Assembly: GCA_028551475.1 (NCBI GenBank)
Contig: CM052362.1
Coordinates: 3,480,166 to 3,544,165 of the forward strand
Source: Casuarina equisetifolia
Taxonomy: Eukaryota; Streptophyta; Magnoliopsida; Fagales; Casuarinaceae
Direction: 5' to 3'
Length of the DNA stretch: 64,000 nucleotides
Shown in pieces: positions 48,721 to 61,010 of the stretch (its first letter is position 1; every line of letters begins with the position of its first letter). Both the position numbers and the translations under genes were made by a program. The notes beneath the pieces were generated by a model. That model was given only the letters and a program-made list of their open reading frames with translations, was not told the DNA's origin and did not search any database.

Positions 48721-50400
48721 AGATCACTTCATTTTACATCCTAAAGACTTTTTCTTGTTTGATGTTGACATTTTAAGATCTCTATGTATGATCTAGATGA
48801 TATGCCAACTTGGTACTAATGTATTTCATTAACTTTTATATCATTTTGCTAAATAAGCCAAATCAATCAATTTATTGAAATCTTTGTATGTCCATTTTAC
48901 TTCTTAACCAACAATAGTAGAGAAGAATAATTATTGTTACTAGCTCTGGCCTTATGACTCTTTTGAAAATATGATATAAATAGAGCTTGAAAGCTACTAA
49001 ATCACTACTTGCCTTAATCCAAAATCATATGTTCACACTCTCTAGTTGGTGGCAATCCTCTTGACTCTTTAAATAGCCGATCATTTTCTCAATCAATTCT
49101 CCATTTCTATAATCTCTTAAACTTTGCCTTTGTGATCATTCTCGCCATAACTACCATTTAAGGTCATTAATTAAAAGTTTGGAATGTTTTCCTTTACTCT
49201 TAATGTGTAATATTACCCTATTTTGATTTTTTTTAGTTCCTTATCTATCTGTTTCGCCATCTATCATCATAGTTTCCCTAGTTGTAATTCTTTATAACAT
49301 GACCTCCTTATCACTTTTCTTTAAACAATATTTAGAGGACAAAAATCCCATTGGATGGGACTAAAGGTGTGCAACCACCCAAGTCCTTAAACTACTATGA
49401 TCATCTCAACTCCAAGAAATATAAATCCAACCACAATTGTAACCCTTGTACAACCAACACTACCTTTTTACATAACTCATCACTCCTCAACTTATCCTTA
49501 TTAGCCATAACTACATCTAAGCTCTCATATGATTTTGGTACCAACCCCTATTTTCTTGCCAATTTTCTATTTCAAAAATTATGTGTTACCTAAGCCTACC
49601 AACAACTATACAAGATTCTTTCATTCTTCAATCTTTTCCATTACTTTCATGGTTTTAGGTATTAAAGAGTCATGAAATGTATTGAGAGAAATTTCAAGAT
49701 TAACATTAATAAGTGCTTTAGGCTCATGTACTACCACTTTATTGCCTCTAACCACCTCCTCATCATCTAATTCTTGGCTCACATGCATAAATAACTTCTT
49801 CTTACACATATAACCAGGGGTATGTGCCTTAATTAAAACATAAGTTTTTCTCTCTTTTTTCTATAATGTCTTTTGGGGTTAATCTTTTTTAGGTTGATTT
49901 GGTGATGAAATTATCTTCTTCCATATGGTTACTAAGGCTGGGACTCTACTAAAGAAACTATATTCATCCCTTTACTAACCCTTGTCCAGTTTTTAAACAA
50001 TTTGGCTCTTCCAATTGCCTCATCCAATATGTTCATTTTCCTAGCTTGACCCTCTACCTTAAGGCTTTTTTTAACCCACAAAAGTAAACAACTAACCTAT
50101 TGTCTTTTAGTCAAGTGTTTTGCATGCAACAACATTTTAGAGAATCTAACTTAGTAATTATTGACAAAACTTGTTTGTTTTAGCATAAGAAGATCCACCA
50201 AGAAATCCTAATACGTAGTTGGTCCATACCTTTAGGTTAGCTCCTTGTTGAGCAACAACCAAGTCACAGGCTGTTCTCCTAGCTTCCATTGAAGAAGCTC
50301 AAACTAGATTTGTACATCTCCTTCAAATTGCCACCTCAAGTTTGGGAAATTCCAACCCGAGCATGGGAGGGTTCGATTGACCACTAGACGACCCACCCCT
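48721..50400. repeat. 1.7-kb tandem repeat, copy 2
   Basis: Direct repeat of 47021-48720, starting gatcacttcattttacatcc. Beyond its right end the gypsy gag N-terminal part continues as a single copy. Confidence 0.85.
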
Positions 50401-50980
50401 GCTGCTCTCTGTGCCAAATATGGCTTCATTTCGGAGTCGACTTTTTCTTTGTTTTCATCTTTTTCAGCTCATGAACTTTCACCTTTTTCAGAGTTCGATT
50501 TTTATTCTTTCTGCCTTGGCATTCACCACGGCCACGATCATTTTTTGCATTGAATCCATCATGTCTTCAAAGCTTCTATTCATCTAAGCCTCTCATTGTG
50601 TGTACCTTTAATTGGCCATGGGAATCTGTTGGACGTTGGATGGGGCTCCTTCCGTGCGTGCTCGTAGAGCTGCTGTCCGAGACCTTGTAGTTGGCCCTCC
50701 TGGATAGATCTCCTTCTGGACAGCCTTGCGGTGCCTCCCTGTGTGCGCAATGGTGAAAAAAAAGACAAAAAAACAAGACAAACGCTGGGCTCTATTGCGG
50801 GAACCCTTTACCGCCGGTCTCTGTAAACAGAGAGAGAATAGTGTCTGGAACCTTCCCTCTATTCCTTCCCGTTCTGCCACAAATTCAATAGCAAATGGGC
50901 CAATACCAGCCAGTCCAAAATACACAAGTGCCAGTCCAAAATACACAAGACACGGCCAGTCCAAAATACAATAATAATAA

Positions 50981-52010
50981 CATAATATAATAGAATAAAA
51001 TACTACTTATAACAGAATCTAAATGAGAACTAAAAGGATCAAAATTGGACAAACCAACCAGCTGATTAACACCAAGTTGAGCACTTCTGTTCTTCCTTCT
51101 ACCAATAGTTACGAGAAATCATTCAACTTCACAAAAGCGACACTGGACCTTTGGTACTGTTTCCAACGATTGTAAATCCCTCAAAACATGCCAGAATTCC
51201 CTTCCTCCTTGACTTTCTAATGAGACAAGTCTTGGGTTAGACTAATTACAGCCTTGGCTCACATGATACACACAAGCCCAATGACACAAAGACACATCAC
51301 TTCAAAAATAAGACCTTTAAATAGCTTCTACAACATCATGTTGAAAATATCAATTTTTTCATTGATTTTTAAAAGACAAAAATACTTTCAGTCATAAAAA
51401 TAACAACGGATCATTATATTAATCGTATATAATACATCGATTTGAATATAGGATTTGCAAAGTCTCATTTGTTTGACACTGTTGTTTTGATCATCAAAGT
51501 TTAATTATAGAATGATTTCAATTCTTGAATATTGTTTAAAAAGTGGCATGGAGCAGCCAATTTTGAATCCTATACAGAGTGATACGTAACGCTACAGTAA
51601 AACATGTTCCAAAAAAAGAGTCCGAGCGGGACTCATTGTCTTTTCCTAAAGTACTTCACGCCAAGCGGAGAATTTCAGGAAAGGCCTATGTACTGGAAAT
51701 CTACGGGGTGTTCTACGCGTGATGTACACGGACACGGACGCGGACACGGACGCGGCATTGTACTTTACAGGATCTCGACCACTATAGCAACCCGTATCAG
51801 GATGGGGCTCATCAATTTAAGGCCTCGGGAAGATCAACGACAACGCGGTACTTGGGCACTGTTTGGTGTCGAAATCAGAATTAACTGAATCCCCCAAAAG
51901 ACCAAAATATACTTCAAATCAAAGCTATTTTTGAAAGCGGAACCTACCAAACAGACCCTTGTCCTGGTTCCAACTTCTCCTCCACGACCCAATCTTCTTC
52001 TCCGCCCTTC
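50981..52010. other. upstream DNA of CYSTM copy F
   Basis: No gene. 50981-51600 is AT-rich with no match that I recognise. From about 51725 the shared promoter region begins, with ggcattgtactttacagg, ctcatcaatttaaggcct and gacaacgcggtacttgg. Confidence 0.55.
51726..51756 (+). repeat. GGACAC/GGACGC minisatellite in the copy F promoter region
   Basis: About 2.5 copies of a 12-bp unit (GGACACGGACGC) at the place where copies C and D have a single gatggacacggcatt. It is a local expansion. Confidence 0.8.
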
Positions 52011-52017
52011 AAGTCCA

Positions 52018-52031
52018 TATATTTAAATAAG
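52018..52031 (+). promoter_or_regulatory. TATA box, CYSTM copy F
   Basis: TATATTTAAATAAG followed by ACGACCAAGAACAAG, about 85 bases before the start codon. The best TATA match of the array. Confidence 0.7.
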
Positions 52032-52114
52032 ACGACCAAGAACAAGTAAACCCACTTATTTTTTTAGATTATTTTCACCAGATCTTGTGTTGTGAGCCGT
52101 GAATAGGAGAAAGA

Positions 52115-52809
52115 ATGAGTTACTACAACCAACAGCAGCCGCCTGTCGGTGTTCCTCCGCAGCAAGGTGGGGGATTTTGTGTTTACGGATTTGGGGTTTT
52201 TGTGTGGTTTGCTTTGATTTGTTGGATCTGACTCTGGATCTCTCTGTTTCTTGTTTTTTTTTTTGGGGATTTAGGTTATCCGCCGGAAGGCTATCCTAAG
52301 GACGCGTATCCGCCGCCGGGATACCCTGCTCAGGGATATCCGCCGGCGGGGTACCCTGCCCAGCAGGGATATCCTCCGCCGCAGTACGCCCCTCAGTACC
52401 AGCAGCCTCCGCCCCAGCAACAGCAGAGCACCGGCTTCTTGGAAGGCTGGTTCGTCCCTCCGATCTCTCTATCTTTCTTTCCTTTTCTTTCTCTGTGAAT
52501 TGTTGACCCAGATCCGGGTCGATCTTGGCTTGTCTCCTGGACTCTCCGGCGGTTGGGGTTTCTTCTCGCCGGATGTGTTCAGAAGATCAGTCCAGAAATC
52601 TGCCTATTTTGTGATTCTAATTAGGAAATACGGATTTGGTTATCTGTGTGCATTTATTGACTCGTAATTATTCACCCTTTGTTGTCAATTTTGCATTGAT
52701 GAGGTACTTTCCAGCACTAATAAGTTGGTTAAATGTTTGATTTGGCTGTTAATTTGTATGCAGTTTGGCTGCTTTGTGCTGTTGCTGCCTCTTGGATGCC
52801 TGCTTCTGA
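52115..52809 (+). CDS. CYSTM family protein, copy F
   Basis: Exons 52115-52166, 52275-52449 and 52764-52809, with GT/AG borders and matching phases. Product about 90 residues: MSYYNQQQPPVGVPPQQ, GYPPEGYPKDAYPPPGYP, AQGYPPAGYPAQQGYPPP, QYAPQYQQPPPQQQQSTG, FLEGC and LAALCCCCLLDACF. This is the closest of the six to the textbook CYSTM layout, including the GYPPEGYPKDAYPPPGYP start of the repeats and the Cys-rich tail. Such proteins are small membrane-tail proteins tied to abiotic stress, metal binding or disease response. The particular role here is not knowable from sequence. The frame is intact, introns are 108 and 314 bp, and intron 1 has a poly(T) tract before its acceptor. It is the likely ancestral member, since A-D depart from it. 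Confidence 0.92.
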
Positions 52810-54200
52810 TGAGAAAATTGCAGCGAGAGTCGGTGGAGTTTTATTCTTAATATCGTGTAGAGGATCCGGATTACCATTCTGTTTGTCAAATGTTTGATCT
52901 ACTTTCGATGTCTGTCCTCGACTGTTTCTGTTTTTCAATAATATGAACTTCCTATCTGTACATGTTTGTGGGCATGACTTGAATTCCTCCTCTCTATATG
53001 TTGTTTGAATTTCACTCTGCGAACTGGACAGATCCATTGCGTATGTCTTGAAGTATATGTCAAAAAGTATATTTTGAAGAAGTTTATCAGATCATTTGGA
53101 ACCTACTTCCTACGGTTCTTGACAAGTTTCATCCCATGGTAACATGTCCCTTTTGTGTTCGAGTGGTATAATCTTTGAACCTGAATTCTGATAAGTATAT
53201 TTTAATTTTAAACAAGTTTCTTAATTTGGAAAACCCTTCATACCGTTCTTGATGCATCTTGTCCCTGTTAATGTGGATTGCAAACTCCTTCACGGGGAAT
53301 ATATTCCTTTCTTGTTCAGGTGTAACTTTTGAATATGAACTATGATACCTATACCTTAAAGAAGTTTCTTAGATAGTCTAGAACACTCGTCACACCATTC
53401 TTAATGCGGGTTTTCGCTGTTAGTATCTGTTAATTTGGATTGCGAGTTTCAGGACATTGATATGCAAAAGTGAAATTCTGCATGGTTTGTTTTTGGTTCA
53501 AAAGCATGTTCTAGGACGTGACTAGGCAAAAAAGATGCATGCTTTTGGACGGCTATAAGGCATGTACATATAGATTTGGGTTGTAATAGCTGTTTATGGA
53601 TTGCATTTGTTTAGCTTCTGGAGGCTTAGAAGGCGGCGTTGAAGTAATCGGATTCTAAGAACAGACACTTTACTAATTCTTTGTTTTCTTCTCATGTTCA
53701 ATTAGGATGTGACCTTTTTGATGTATCACCAAATACTTAGTATTTAATACGTTTTTCTTATTTGAATATCATAGATCTGCAGAGTACACCCCTTCAAGAT
53801 TGATAGACTTGCCATTAGGATCATTTGCAGTAGTACAAAAAAGAAAAGAAAAGAAAGTATAAGATTCCATAAAATTCTTTCATTTGAATATTCTCACTAT
53901 GACAACCAATATATAGATGACTAATTCTATCATTGTAAATATAGAAAGATAGAAAATTAATTTTATTGTTTGGGTAGTTTACCTAACTAATTAATTAAAT
54001 TTCTGTGATTTTGCTAATAAAAAGTATAAAAGAATAAGTAAATTAATCGTAGTGGCTTATGGCCTAACTAAAGGCGTTATGTTAGGTGGGCTTACAAAAC
54101 AAAGATGATTACTTCATTCATAAGGTCACGTCCTAAACCAATCAAACCAAATTCGTCCAGCTAGACAAGATGAGGCTCTGAAAATGAATTACCTTAAAAG
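52810..54200. other. 3' flank of CYSTM copy F
   Basis: Non-coding, aligned with 12192-13660 and 21540-22560, including repeated gtttcttagataactcggaaca-like blocks. The homology ends near 54190, which marks the right border of the array. Confidence 0.6.
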
Positions 54201-55580
54201 CAGGACGCAGTAAATACATTACTTAAAAGTAGACATTTTCAAAAATTATCTTCAAGATCCAGTTTTGCTAATTTATCTCACTTACTCGTTTAGTTTTGAG
54301 TTTTGAAAATTTCCAAACCGTGACAGGTCGGTTTACCTTGGAAAAGGGTGTGGTAAGGATTGATTACGTTCGAATCTGAGGAGACTAAAAGGCAAACTCC
54401 AAATTTGGTGGGGGTTATGGATTTTTTTTTTAAAAAAAAACATAGAGTACATCTTTTTTAAAATGTTTATCCTAACAAAAAAATTGATAAGAGAGTTTTT
54501 ATTTTTTATAAAAAGGCTTTGAATGACACTTATTACATATTATTCTTAACACACAATTCGTAGTTGACCTGAATTGTAGGTTTCAAGTTCTTCAAAATTA
54601 TTTTCCTTGTAGAGAAGATTCCCAAATCTTAAATACATTGTCTTTTTCAAGATTAAAAAAAAACCTAACAGGCAATAAAATGCGTGGGAGTGTGGGAGTT
54701 ACACCCTAAGATCCTGGTACTTTATTTGCATGATAGAAAACCTGATGTGCAGACGGCACTTCCTGTGTATGAAAAGAACAACTCCTGGTCCAGGCTTTGT
54801 GAAAGAAGTGGAAAAATCTCTTCTTAAAATTGCATCTTGGGTTTCAGAAATTTAAGCTTAAGTGGTTTTGTTCAAGATTTAAGTGAAACATCTAGGTTGT
54901 CAACAATGAAAGATCTTAGTCATATGAAGGATTATTTGAACTTTGAGGTCCTTCTAAAATGAATTTCTTTGATATAATATTAAAGCTTAAGTTCAAGTGT
55001 ATTGTTTTTTTATTGTGAACAAAGATTTCCATATAAAGTCATGTTGTTTAATTTGATCTTGGTATCCTATTTAAAAAATAAAAGACTTTTCCACCTTTTA
55101 CAACTCAATTTTAAAGAGGAAATAAGCTTTTTAATTTTCTCATTTTGACATTTTATTATTGTAGGTTTTATTAAGCATTCATTGAGCCAGATAATGGAAG
55201 ATAGTTTTAACATATATATCTTCACATGGAAATTCTAACAAAAATTAAACAAGCAAAACTCGTGGGTCAAGGGGCTGGCTTACCACTAAGCTAGGGGATT
55301 CCCTTACATAATCTTCTTTCCTAGGTTGTTTATTAAGAATAAGATTAGCATTTAAATCTAGATTACTACTCATTAGCAAGTATCAATGTATGTGTATTAA
55401 AAGGAGTGACATTCCAACTATAATGATTTCTAGAAATATTAAAGGTCATTAATGCAGGAGATTCTTTGTAAATCTTAATTTAAAATGAAAGTTAAACATT
55501 TATTTTCAACACAAGGTAAACAATATATAGATGTTTGCATCCACAATGTTGAGTAAGTTAAATATTCGATGATTTACGTA
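54201..55580. other. gene-free AT-rich region
   Basis: No gene, RNA or transposon recognised. There are poly(T) and poly(A) runs near 54422-54442. Confidence 0.4.
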
Positions 55581-56400
55581 ATCATCAAAAATCAACCTTA
55601 AGTTGTAGCCAACTTAGATGATATAAGGAAATTAAATATTGTATTGTATTATTATATTAAAGGCAATTAAAATAGTAGTCGTTCCCTAAATGAACTGTTC
55701 AAAACTTAATGCTGACATGACCAACATGGCATGAGTACCAAATGCGGAAACCCTCGTTTTGTTGCTGGGTAATGTGTTTAAATGTAGCGTTTGTTGGATA
55801 AAAAACACTATCTAAAAATTAAATAAGAATGGCGTGTGAAGAAATAGTGAGGATATAAACATCCTTAACGCTCAATCCAAGTTCTAGTGGTTGATTAGAT
55901 GAGTAAATTAAATGTCGTATTATATTGCGTTAGTTCATAATAAAGACATAACATTGTGGCCGCTTAATACTAATATGTCATTTATAGGGCAAATTTGGTA
56001 GCTTACATCTTGTGGCTAGTTAACACGTGACAATTTGTTGGGTGGAAACAGAGCATCTCAAAATTACAAAAATGATGTGTGAAGAAACAATGTGATTATA
56101 AATATTGAGATCACACGATCCAAGCTATAACCTTGGTTATACAGGATTAGTAATTTAAATACTGTATTATATTGCATTTTTGTGTAGTTAAATGTAATAT
56201 TGAATTTTTCGTTGAACAAACACAAGTTGAAAAGTTATGTTAACCGTGACATCCGGATGACACAAGTAACAAATTTAGTCACTCATATCTTGCAATAGGT
56301 TAACGTGTTTACATGTAGCAGTTTACTACGTAAAAATGCAACATTTAAAAAATTAATTAGAATGACATGAAGAAACAGAATACACAAAAAGAAAGATAGT
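55580..56400. repeat. diverged tandem repeat, about 245-290-bp unit
   Basis: Three decayed units. Each contains a gtgtttaaatgtagcgtttg-like block followed by a taaaaattaaataagaatg-like block and gtgtgaagaaa (at about 55834, 56077 and 56365), then a gattagatgagtaaattaaat-like block and tattatattgca. Identity is low (about 60-70% by eye). Confidence 0.55.
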
Positions 56401-56880
56401 ATGAAGGGACTATGATAGAGATCTTTTACAGACATGGTAATGGAAATAATAATGGAACGTTGAGTGGAGAACTAGATAAACAGACTGGAAGAAACTCGCG
56501 TTTAATGTTGAGTGTGGAAATCATCGTTCTTACACTGCAACATGCTACAGGTGAGCCTTAAGCAAGAGAAAAGTTAACAATCAAATGATCTCTTTAACCA
56601 GCATAACAATTGTCGCATAGCAGCCAGTGGTGAGGCAAATGAAGTGCAATTGAAGGCATATGAGAGAGAAATGGGGACACTTCTTCACACCTAAAAACTT
56701 TCCTTAGAGCTCAATAATTTGGGCAAGCAGCATTCAAAAAGAAAAAGGCTATTTCAAAGCTTATCTTGCTTTGAAATTGTGGGCAATATTCTGGGTGGTA
56801 ATTCCCTTTTGCTGTTTACAACATGTCATTTATGAGTATCATCTCAACTAAAGCTAATAAATTCAATGACACTTTTCCAG

Positions 56881-57129
56881 CTAACATAGGCCACACTCTC
56901 CATAATTACATAATAAAATTAACTTCAGGGCTGAGTTCTTCTTGCCTTGGTAGGTGACTGACGAAGGCCTTTGCAGTGGGACCTTCACCATCATATAGTG
57001 ACACTTACACTGGCCTTTAATGCGCAGACACTGGTCTTGGCCATGGCATCCAAAAATAGGAATGCAGGGAGCTATTACAACGTCCCTTAAATCTGCTTTC
57101 AGCTGAAAACCTGCAGCAATCATATTCAA
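56881..57129 (-). CDS. possible exon of an unknown Cys-containing protein
   Basis: An open minus-strand frame containing FQLKADLRDVVIAPC, IPIFGCHGQDQCLRIKGQC and KCHYMMVKVPLQRPSS. Its composition is protein-like, with regularly spaced Cys (C-x6-C-x5-C-x6-C-x-C). A good acceptor (gctgcag) stands right before GGTTTTCAGCTG at about 57110, so this may be a last exon. I do not recognise the family and see no upstream exon. Confidence 0.3.
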   Translation of the reverse strand: MNMIAAGFQLKADLRDVVIAPCIPIFGCHGQDQCLRIKGQCKCHYMMVKVPLQRPSSVTYQGKKNSALKLILLCNYGECGLC

Positions 57130-58690
57130 TGAATAAGGACGGACACCTTCGACTCTACTTTAATCATTTATGTTGTGAAGTACTTATAACACTAATGATT
57201 GGCCATTGACAGAAAGAGAGTTTCCTACAAGAGGTGAATAACCAAGAGCACAACTAAGAAAGCTAGCTTGAATGACAACTTACTGTATCTCTCAGTTTGC
57301 CATCAACAACTACGATTCTGCACAATGAGGTGCTACCTTTCATTCATATAACATACTTCGTCCAAAAAATCTAGATATCGAACCTCATAATTTAGGATTT
57401 GTTATCTTGGCATTTATTATATGTTTACTTTTACCAATTCAAAAAGGTTATTTTTGTCTTGGTCAAAGTTGACTTTATATATTATTCTTACTCTAAAGAG
57501 ATGGCTCATACAATTCACAATATATGAAATGTATGGTATAGGAGTAGAAATTGAGAACTTTGCTTGATCATTTAATGAAATCTCATGACCAACAACAACA
57601 ATGAGTACTTTCATATATCACATTCTGTGTAATCCTTTTCAACAGAAAGTGTTGAAGAAAACTGTTGACAACTGCCTTTAACCATATAAGCCATCCGAGA
57701 TCATCCAAAAAAACTGTTTTTTATTTTTAGTATAAATATTAGTAGATCCATTGTATCCTTTCATATGTACAATTCATATCAATCTCTACAAAGGTTCTTT
57801 CGGGAAAGTATCGCAAAATTATAATAAAAAGTGAGTAAACAAAAATTTATTTTTTCCCTCATTTTTTCGTCTGACCAAAGTTAGTCAACAATCCTGACCC
57901 TTGGCAGGCCTGCTACAGGCCTAGACAAGAAGCCCAACTATGATGGTGGGTTGGGACTTGGGAAGGAGAATTGAACTTTGTCCGACCGTCTGGAGTGAAG
58001 TAGGTCTAGTTAGGTATTAACAAATATGTATTTTCTCCCTTTTTTTTAAAAACTAATTATGTAAATAGAAGAAAATATAAAAATATGAAGAGGTTATAAA
58101 GACAAGATATTAAAGAGATAACCACTATTTCTAACTTGTTCTTTTATATCAACAAGAAGGAAATCACAAGTAACGATTAAAAGTGATGAAATTAAATAAT
58201 AGAGGCCCAATTCATGATTAGGGAGTGTCACACTTCGTCTTGAGTAGTGATATCTTACTGCAAATGCTCAGTTTTTTTTTTTTTTTTTAAAGAACTCATC
58301 AATAAAAGAAGAAGATATATATATATATATATATATGTAAAAAAGAAAAAAGAAAAAAAACATATCAAGCCAAGATATTAACAAAGGACTCTACTGTTTA
58401 CAACATTTACTCTAAATATTCAATATTTAGGGAACAGAACACTGCATGATAGATGCCTATCTATCAAAGTCAGCTTCATAGAACAAGACCTTTTAGACAG
58501 GCCCGAAACCACGTTGCCCCGCCAGGCTCGTCAGACGCGAACTAACTCCAAGGAAACAACCGCTCCTTTGTTATGTTTGACTTGTACAAGATACGGACTA
58601 GCTGGCTTCTTTCTCTTGCTTATAATACATTGACGTTCGAGATAATTCAATCAGCAGGCTCTGTATCTCGATTTGCTCTGCTTCTGCAAT
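57130..58690. other. gene-free spacer
   Basis: No gene recognised. There is a poly(T) run at about 58272-58288 and an (AT)n microsatellite at about 58313-58336. Confidence 0.4.
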
Positions 58691-58887
58691 CCAATGGAGC
58701 TTTATGGGATACTTCTCTTTTTTATAAGCCTATTTTGTTCGCAATCTATTGCTTCTGCTCCGACAAGCGAGGCTGATCGGTTGGCTTTGCTCTAGTTCAA
58801 AGAATCCATTGGTGATGATCCTTTTAACATCTTAAGCTCTTGGAAATATTCTGCTCGCTTCTGCTACTGGCCGCGAATTGCAAATTA

Positions 58888-59040
58888 CTGGATGCCTTCT
58901 CCCTCTCCCTGTTCAAGGCTTTGTTGTTTTCACTACTGATTTCCCTCGTCCTGTAGAAGTCGACTTTGTATTCATCCGCTTCATCGATTATCTGGCTCAA
59001 CAGCTCCTTTTCAATCCCCTTCTTCTCCGCCGGGCAGATC
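58888..59040 (-). pseudogene. clathrin light chain fragment, antisense inside the receptor kinase relic
   Basis: The minus strand reads EKKGIEKELLSQIIDEADE, YKVDFYRTREISSENNKAL, NREREK, which closely follows the central coiled-coil part of plant clathrin light chains (family pattern KEKELLxQIIxEADEYK.xFYxKREIxxENNKxxNREREK). The light chain binds the clathrin heavy-chain hub on coated vesicles. Only about 50 codons are clear. The match stops at the lower end right where receptor kinase sequence begins, and it fades above about 59040. It is a translocated gene piece. Whether it came through RNA or DNA is unknown. Confidence 0.7.
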
Positions 59041-60479
59041 GTGGTTTGGCTGTGCATCACAAATCCAACGCGAAAAAGGAATCGTACGTAGTTGTTCCAC
59101 AAGATTCTATCAAATTACTAAGCAAACTAGAAGTTAGACGGGAGAAAAGAATTAAAGCTCTTAATCCATAGAAAATAGTCAATGTCCATAAATTTTTAGT
59201 TAAATATTGACTGGACGAAAATTTCGGAAAGATATTAGAGACAATATTTAGTCCGAAAATTTCAATCATAACTGGAAATTCATTTTTTCTTGTTCAGTAA
59301 CTCACTTATTATGCAGGGAAACGCAAACGAATAAGACTTTCTCCCATTTTTCTCGGAAACCGGACAGATGACGAGCCTGACGTAAACAGTACTTTGCTCA
59401 CAACCTAGTGCTGCTGCTCTGACAAACGACACTGATCGGTTGGCTTTGCTCAAGTTCAAAGAATCCACTGGTAATGACTTTCAATATCTTTAGAGCTCTT
59501 GGAATGATTCCACCCACTTCTGCAATTGGCGGAGGATTGCACGTGGGCCTTAAGCATCAAAGAGTTGTGGCTTTGGTCCTAATTAGCTATACCTTAAGCA
59601 GATCCATATCACCTTATATTGGCAACCTCAGCTTCCTTCGAATGGTCATCCTTCGAGACAACTTCCTTCCACAACGAAATTTCGGGGCAAATTACTCGAT
59701 TATTCCGGCTGCAGCATCTCTTTCTTCATAATAACTTCTTGACAGGAAAAATTTCCAAAGAACTTCACCAACTGTCCTGAGCTCAAACATATTGATCTTA
59801 TAAGCAATCAAATCATTGGGACTATTCATGTTGCTTTGGGTCTTTGAAGAAGCTTGAATGGCTTTATATCAACACATACAAATTTGACAGGAGATATCCC
59901 ATCTTCTTTTGGAAATGCTTCTTCCTTGCAAGTACTTGAATTTTCGTACAATAGTTTGGTGCAAACTATTCTGCATGAAATTGGCCATTTGTAGAGGTTT
60001 CGTGGCGTTGGAGTTTCACAATATCATCTCTTTGGTACATTCTCATATTCTTTTCGAAATACATCAACTTTGAGTGAAATTCATGTTAGAGGGAACCAAT
60101 TTCATGGTGCTTTTCTATACAAAATAGGCCTCACTCTCCCTAATCTTGAATACTTTTCCATTCTTTTAACAAATTCTTTGGTACAATCCCAATTTTAATT
60201 TGCACTGTTCACTGCTTAGAACTCTTGAACTCTCCTACAACTATTTTGTGGGACATGTTTCAACTTGATAGGGAACTTGCTAAATCTCTAATAGTTAGGT
60301 GTTAATAGAAATAATCTTGGAAGTAATTCATCAGGGACTTAGATTTCTCAAAATCTTTGTAAAATTGCACCAAACTAGAGGCATTATGTTTTGCTGAAAA
60401 TAATTTTGGAGGTACTTTATTAGATTCCATAGGAAATTTATGGAAACAGCTCAAAGTTCTATATTTTGTTGGGAATTGA

Positions 60480-61010
60480 CTATTAGTAAAGGATTTAGTT
60501 ACAAATCTCTTTAAACTTTTCTTTTTAGTATGTGTCTATTGTATATAATCTAAAAAAAATTGTAAATGTTTCTAAAATAAGGCTATTAAATATTAATTTT
60601 ATTAGTTAAAATTAAAAATATAGTATTGAGAAAGCATATTTGTTCAAGAATATTAAACTTTCTTATGTGAATGTTTTGTTGTGTCATAGCTAAAGAATTT
60701 CAAACCCAATTTTCTCTTAAATGAATTGTAATATTAGGTATGCCCTTATATTTTTGTATTTTCTTATTTTTTAATGACCAAACTCATATATTCATAAAAA
60801 AAAAAATGCTTGAATCAATGGAGAATCTTAACTAGTCAAGTATTTATAGTATATAGAGCAACTTGTTCATATGCAAATTTCCCACTTATTTTGGATGGTT
60901 TAAAAAATTGGAGACTTTGTACTTGTCTGAAAACATATTGTCTAGAAAAATTCCATCCTTGTAGGCAACCTCATTGGATTAGTCACACTTTCCTTATATT
61001 AGAATAAATT
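60480..61010. other. non-LRR insertion within the receptor kinase pseudogene
   Basis: LRR coding traces stop near 60480 and resume near 61011 (gcatcacatcaagtattggaaatt). The 530 bp between them are AT-rich, with no family match or clear terminal repeats. Confidence 0.5.

Larger units (their letters stand above)
47020..50980 (-). mobile_element. Ty3/gypsy gag-protease relic, tandemly duplicated
   Basis: Minus-strand remnants of a gag-protease region. From right to left: a gag N-terminal part (50.9-50.4 kb, TRSRTAALRARTEGAPSN), gag core, the zinc-knuckle region followed by LDDE...EISLNAFHDS, and protease remnants (KLRSDVLYKKMKLVVQGLQ-like). The gag-core to protease part occurs twice. No reverse transcriptase, integrase or LTR was recognised. 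It is heavily decayed and old. The family is inferred from the gag-protease linker and protease pattern of plant chromovirus-type elements. Confidence 0.7.

Noticed and set aside
50608-50964. Minus-strand 118-codon frame considered as a host gene
   Set aside because: Its second half matches the start of a gypsy gag and it runs directly into the relic.
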